NCBI RefSeq assembly: GCF_002262875.1
Contig: NZ_NKYE01000018.1
Span: forward strand, 85,262 to 149,261
Length of the DNA: 64,000 nt
Direction: 5' to 3'
Source of the DNA: Amycolatopsis antarctica
GTDB taxonomy: Bacteria; Actinomycetota; Actinomycetes; Mycobacteriales; Pseudonocardiaceae
The first letter of the stretch is position 1. Every line of letters begins with the position of its first letter. Below are positions 61,261 through 64,000 of this stretch, one piece after another. A program made the translations under genes and the position numbers. Under the pieces are notes generated by a model. It saw only the letters and a program-made list of their open reading frames with translations. It was not told the DNA's origin and did not search any database.

Positions 61261-61791
61261 ATGTCCGCCCCAACAGCGACGACGGCCACCGACGGGATCA
61301 CCGCCGCGTCTGAACCGATCAGGGCGGCGTTCTACGGCCGCAAGAACAGGACCGACACGATCGCCCTGCACCTCCTGCGCCAGCAGTACCGGCTGTGCGA
61401 GCAGAGGTTTCGTCCTCGCGTGGTGATCACCCATTGTTTCTACGACTTGCCCACCGACGTGGACCCGGTGATGCTGCATGATGCGGGGTTGCCCCGAAGC
61501 GACGGCGGGTGGCGCGAGCTGGCCGCGTCTTTGTCCACCCCGGAACCGGGCTACGACCTGATCGTCTGCGAGAAGGCGGAGCGGCTGTCGCGCGATCCGT
61601 TTGGTGTCCTGGATCGCGAACGCCTCGCCGCACAGCACTGCGTCCCGATCGCCTACGCGACCGAGCCGTGGGATCCGGTGTTGGAGATGCTGCCGCACGC
61701 GCGTGCACTCACCGCGCTGATTCGTCGCCGCGTCCTGGGCTCCAGCTGTTTCACGATCGAAAACCTGTACATGAGCGGACAAGGGGTGTGA
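61261..61791 (+). CDS. Serine-resolvase-like domain lacking the catalytic serine, 176 aa
   Basis: An ATG at 61261 opens an alpha/beta protein that follows the N-terminal domain of large serine recombinases: 'IRAAFYGRKNRTDTIALHLLRQQYRLCEQR', 'GYDLIVCEKAERLSRDPFGVLDRERLAAQHCVPIAYATEP'. The family expects Y/F-x-R-V-S around the first strand; here the sequence reads YGRKN, so the serine is absent. It ends before the large integrase and may be an accessory subunit, a partial copy, or a decoy. The 185 bases upstream (61076-61260) carry nothing recognised. Confidence 0.7.
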   Translation: MSAPTATTATDGITAASEPIRAAFYGRKNRTDTIALHLLRQQYRLCEQRFRPRVVITHCFYDLPTDVDPVMLHDAGLPRSDGGWRELAASLSTPEPGYDLIVCEKAERLSRDPFGVLDRERLAAQHCVPIAYATEPWDPVLEMLPHARALTALIRRRVLGSSCFTIENLYMSGQGV

Positions 61792-61794
61792 GCG

Positions 61795-61995
61795 TTGGCC
61801 GGGGAATACGAGCGCCGCGATGACGCCACCGGACGTCTGGCTCCTGACGAAGCACCGGAACTGGTCGCCGAAATCCGGACTGTGGAAGGAATCGAGGCTC
61901 AGCGACTGGCCGCGGAACAAGCACGAGTGTTGTGGGAGGTGACACAATGGCAGGCCCGGAACAGGTCCGCGCGTGGGCTGGACAACGCAGCGTAG
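61795..61995 (+). CDS. Small charged protein, 66 aa, overlapping the integrase
   Basis: A TTG at 61795 just after the resolvase-like stop begins a short acidic, helical protein ('RLAPDEAPELVAEIRTVEGIEAQRLAAEQARVLWEVTQWQAR'). It overlaps the integrase start by 49 bases. Start choice is weak, but the helical composition is not that of a random frame. Function unknown; small genes overlapping integrases may encode excision or expression factors. Confidence 0.45.
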   Translation: MAGEYERRDDATGRLAPDEAPELVAEIRTVEGIEAQRLAAEQARVLWEVTQWQARNRSARGLDNAA

Positions 61996-63929
61996 GACGC
62001 GCGCGAAGCCCCTACAGCGCAGCGGCATCTGGCGGCGAGTCGATCGCCGCCGCCCAGCCGACTCTGCTGCGGTTCGCGTGGCTGGGCCGAGTGTCCACTC
62101 GCGACATGCAAGACCCCACACTGTCTTTGCCGCGCCAGCTGGGTTCGTCGCAGCGCGCGCTGTCCGAGGACGGGCTGATCGTCGTGCACTTCTACGACGT
62201 CGAATCCGGGCGTATGGACCTCGATGCGCGTGGCGGCGGGCACGCGCATGAACAGTTCGACATTCCGATCACCCGTGACGGCGGCATCCAAGACCTGCTT
62301 GCCGAGGCCGAACGCCCCGATCGGCGATTCGACTACGTCATCTGCGAGTCCATCGAACGGACCGCCCGGCACATGTACTACGGCACCACCATCGAGCACC
62401 GCCTGGAGCGTGCCGGAGTCCGCCTGCTCGCGGCCGATGAGCCCTTTCAACTGGCCACAGTGGATGGTCGCAAGCCGAAGGTCGCTACCTCGTTGCTGAC
62501 CCGCCGGGTCAAGCAGAGCATTTCCGAGTTTTACGTCGTAGACATGCTGGAGAAATCTTGGGATGGCTTCGCGATCCACACCGAGGCGGGATACAACGTC
62601 GGGAAACCCTGCTACGGCTACCGCGCCCGTCACGTCCCGCACCCGGTCCCCGCCAAGCGGGCCAAGGGCGTCAAGAAGACCTTTCTCGACCTCGACCCCG
62701 CGCAGGCACCCGCAGTCCGCATGGCATACCACTGGCGCATCACCGAACGCCTCGGCTACCAGGCCATCGCGGACCGGCTCAACCTCGATCCCGCGACTTA
62801 TCCGCCGCCGGTGCCCGTCGACCCGAAGCGCTCCGTCGGCCGCTGGACCTATTCGAACGTCCGCGACATCCTCACCAACCCCAAATACACCGGGCACATG
62901 GTGTGGAACCGCAAGGGCCGCAAGTCCCGCGGCAACCGCGCCAACCCCATCGAGGAATGGATCTGGTCCGCGAAACCGGTTCATGAACCGCTCGTCACTA
63001 TGGAGGACTGGCTCAAAGCCCAGGACATCAGCGGACACCGCTTCGGTTCCCGCAGTATCAGCAACACCAACGTCAAGCATCCCCAGACCAAACGCTCGTA
63101 CCTGCTGCGCACCTACCTGTTCCACGGTGCCTGCGGCCGGCGTATGAACGGCAAGACCCGCCGTGGCCACGCCTACTACGTGTGCGAACCGAAGAAGGGA
63201 TACGTCCCCGACGGCCACCCCGGCGCCGGGAGCTTCTGGATTCGGGAAGACGCGATCGTCGACAAGCTCAACGAGTTCCTCTCCACCCACATCTTTGGCA
63301 CCTACCGCCGCCACCTGCTCGACAGCACAGTCCGAGACCTCGGCGCCGCCGCCCAACGGGAACGAGACCAACGCCTCGCCGCCCTGCGACGCGAGATCGA
63401 CGACACCACCCGAATGATCAAGAACCTCGTCCGCAACTTCTCCCGTATCGACAAACCGACCGAGGACTTCGTCCGCGACATCAACGAGGAACGCGTCGAA
63501 CTTCACCAGCGCAAGACCCAACTCGAAGCCCAGCTCGCCGAAGCCGAGGAGGCCAACCAGCAGGCACCTAACCCCGACCTGCTCGACACCCTGCCCATGG
63601 GCGAGGTCCGGATCGAGGAACTACCCGAAGACACCGCGCGGCGGCTGTTCGAAGCCCTCCGGCTCGAACTCCGCTACTACAAGGACACTAATCAGGTCAA
63701 GTGCACGGTCACCCTGGCCGGAACGACGCTGCCAGCGACGCGGCACGCCGCCCACGAGGCCGTCATCCTGCCGTTCGACCGAGAGCAGCGACTCAATCAG
63801 CGCAAACACGACAACGAGAACAAGGAGGGTGCCATGGCTAGCACCTCTCCCGTTCCCATCCTTGGAGTGCCCCCGGCAGGATTCGAACCTGCGACACCTG
63901 CCTCCGGAGGGCAGTGCTCTATCCCCTGA
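61947..63929 (+). CDS. int: Large serine recombinase (integrase), 660 aa
   Basis: ATG at 61947 after GGGAGGTGAC. The resolvase domain has 'FAWLGRVSTRDMQDPTLSLPRQ' with the catalytic Ser near residue 50 and an 'ICESIERTARHMYYGTTIEHRLERAGVRLLAADEP' helix region. A Recombinase domain (about 220-340, 'WRITERLGYQAIADRLNLDPATY', 'WTYSNVRDILTNPKYTGHMVWNRKGRKSRGN') follows. A Cys-poor zinc-ribbon-like part ('YLFHGACGRRMNGKTRRGHAYYVCEPKKG'), a coiled coil (about 460-540) and a basic tail complete the large-serine-integrase plan. The last residues run into the tRNA-Arg gene, so the C-terminus depends on the integration state. Confidence 0.95.
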   Translation: MAGPEQVRAWAGQRSVGRARSPYSAAASGGESIAAAQPTLLRFAWLGRVSTRDMQDPTLSLPRQLGSSQRALSEDGLIVVHFYDVESGRMDLDARGGGHAHEQFDIPITRDGGIQDLLAEAERPDRRFDYVICESIERTARHMYYGTTIEHRLERAGVRLLAADEPFQLATVDGRKPKVATSLLTRRVKQSISEFYVVDMLEKSWDGFAIHTEAGYNVGKPCYGYRARHVPHPVPAKRAKGVKKTFLDLDPAQAPAVRMAYHWRITERLGYQAIADRLNLDPATYPPPVPVDPKRSVGRWTYSNVRDILTNPKYTGHMVWNRKGRKSRGNRANPIEEWIWSAKPVHEPLVTMEDWLKAQDISGHRFGSRSISNTNVKHPQTKRSYLLRTYLFHGACGRRMNGKTRRGHAYYVCEPKKGYVPDGHPGAGSFWIREDAIVDKLNEFLSTHIFGTYRRHLLDSTVRDLGAAAQRERDQRLAALRREIDDTTRMIKNLVRNFSRIDKPTEDFVRDINEERVELHQRKTQLEAQLAEAEEANQQAPNPDLLDTLPMGEVRIEELPEDTARRLFEALRLELRYYKDTNQVKCTVTLAGTTLPATRHAAHEAVILPFDREQRLNQRKHDNENKEGAMASTSPVPILGVPPAGFEPATPASGGQCSIP

Positions 63930-63940
63930 GCTACGAGGGC
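63868..63940 (-). tRNA. tRNA-Arg (anticodon CCG), attachment site of the element
   Basis: Reading the minus strand from 63940: acceptor arm GCCCTCG pairs with CGGGGGC (one G-U), D arm GCTC/GAGC, anticodon arm CTGCC-CTCCGGA-GGCAG with anticodon CCG (Arg), variable loop, and a T arm GCAGG-TTCGAAT-CCTGC. The discriminator A is at 63868; CCA is not encoded. The tRNA's 3' end faces the integrase, so the element's right end lies within or next to its 3' half. The protein frame of the integrase runs into it (tail reads as the typical PPAGFEPATP translation of tRNA antisense), stopping at 63929. Confidence 0.97.
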
Positions 63941-64000
63941 GCCATCGCTGTGCGACGTCGAAAGCCTAGCGTATGCCCCGGGCGCCGGCGTCGGCGGTCC

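Noticed and set aside
61094..61426. 110-residue frame overlapping the resolvase-like gene
   Set aside because: No motif and different frame from the recognisable resolvase-like protein; regarded as a shadow.
63835..63929. A separate small gene starting at an ATG with AAGGAGGG near the integrase end
   Set aside because: It is in the integrase frame and its product is mostly translated tRNA antisense; better regarded as the integrase tail.

Overview
The window is high-GC actinobacterial DNA: GC-rich third codon positions, many GTG starts, ATGA/GTGA start-stop overlaps, and rho-independent hairpins with no U-tract. The gene families suggest a Pseudonocardiales-like actinomycete, but that is inference. 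Nearly all of it looks like the right-hand part of one large integrative and conjugative element (ICE). The element is joined to the chromosome at the 3' end of a tRNA-Arg(CCG) gene (63868-63940, minus strand), next to a large serine recombinase (61947-63929). The left end of the element lies outside the window.

Layout. 0-2.4 kb: a run of overlapping accessory genes (Prim-Pol-like protein, DUF6624 protein, small proteins). 2.9-5.2 kb: a stand-alone HTH/NB-ARC/TPR regulator followed by a strong hairpin. 6.0-19.0 kb: a Tad/Flp-type pilus locus with prepilin peptidase, lipoprotein, secreted protein, SAF/CpaB-like protein, TadZ-like ATPase, TadA, TadB, TadC, Flp-like pilin, three TadE/G-like pseudopilins, and a 1045-residue membrane protein joining LysM repeats to a BTAD regulator domain. 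19.0-20.7 kb: a lower-GC, apparently non-coding block with four perfect 34-bp tandem repeats, a polypyrimidine tract and several palindromes. 20.7-28.8 kb: a string of phage/ICE-type accessory genes, including DUF932 and DUF3560 proteins, mostly of unknown function.

At 28785 a PAPS-reductase-like gene begins. It is cut after 152 codons by a 10.7-kb mercury-resistance element (about 29241-39925), and its remaining 105 codons resume in frame at 39926. The inserted element carries a tyrosine recombinase, a small HTH protein and an 839-residue multi-zinc-ribbon recombinase-like protein. Its cargo is a mercury module: ArsR-type regulator, MerT/F-like transporter, thioredoxin-like protein and CcdA on the minus strand; MerA, MerB and a second disulfide flavoprotein on the plus strand. 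It is therefore a transposon-like element nested inside the ICE.

40.3-41.7 kb holds a DprA-like gene and a small HTH gene. 41.8-54.1 kb (minus strand) is a Gram-positive type IV secretion operon. In order of transcription it encodes a regulator-like protein, VirB2-like pilin, TrbL/VirB6-like protein, PrgI/VirB3-like protein, VirB4 ATPase, a GP88-family protein, a TraG/VirD4 coupling protein, a replication-relaxation protein and an M23/transglycosylase cell-wall hydrolase. A 0.5-kb divergent promoter region carries four TTAGTAG heptamers. On its other side, 54.6-61.1 kb encodes two methyltransferase-like proteins, a Recombinase-domain protein lacking the catalytic domain, and three consecutive DNA methyltransferases. 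A resolvase-like protein lacking the usual serine, a small protein and the serine integrase follow.

Reading: the T4SS and coupling protein move DNA, the methyltransferases probably mark or protect it, the serine recombinase integrates it at tRNA-Arg, and the Tad pilus may act in surface attachment or mating contact. The mercury element is the obvious host-beneficial cargo. No relaxase of a classical MOB family is recognisable; the replication-relaxation protein is the best candidate in the window.
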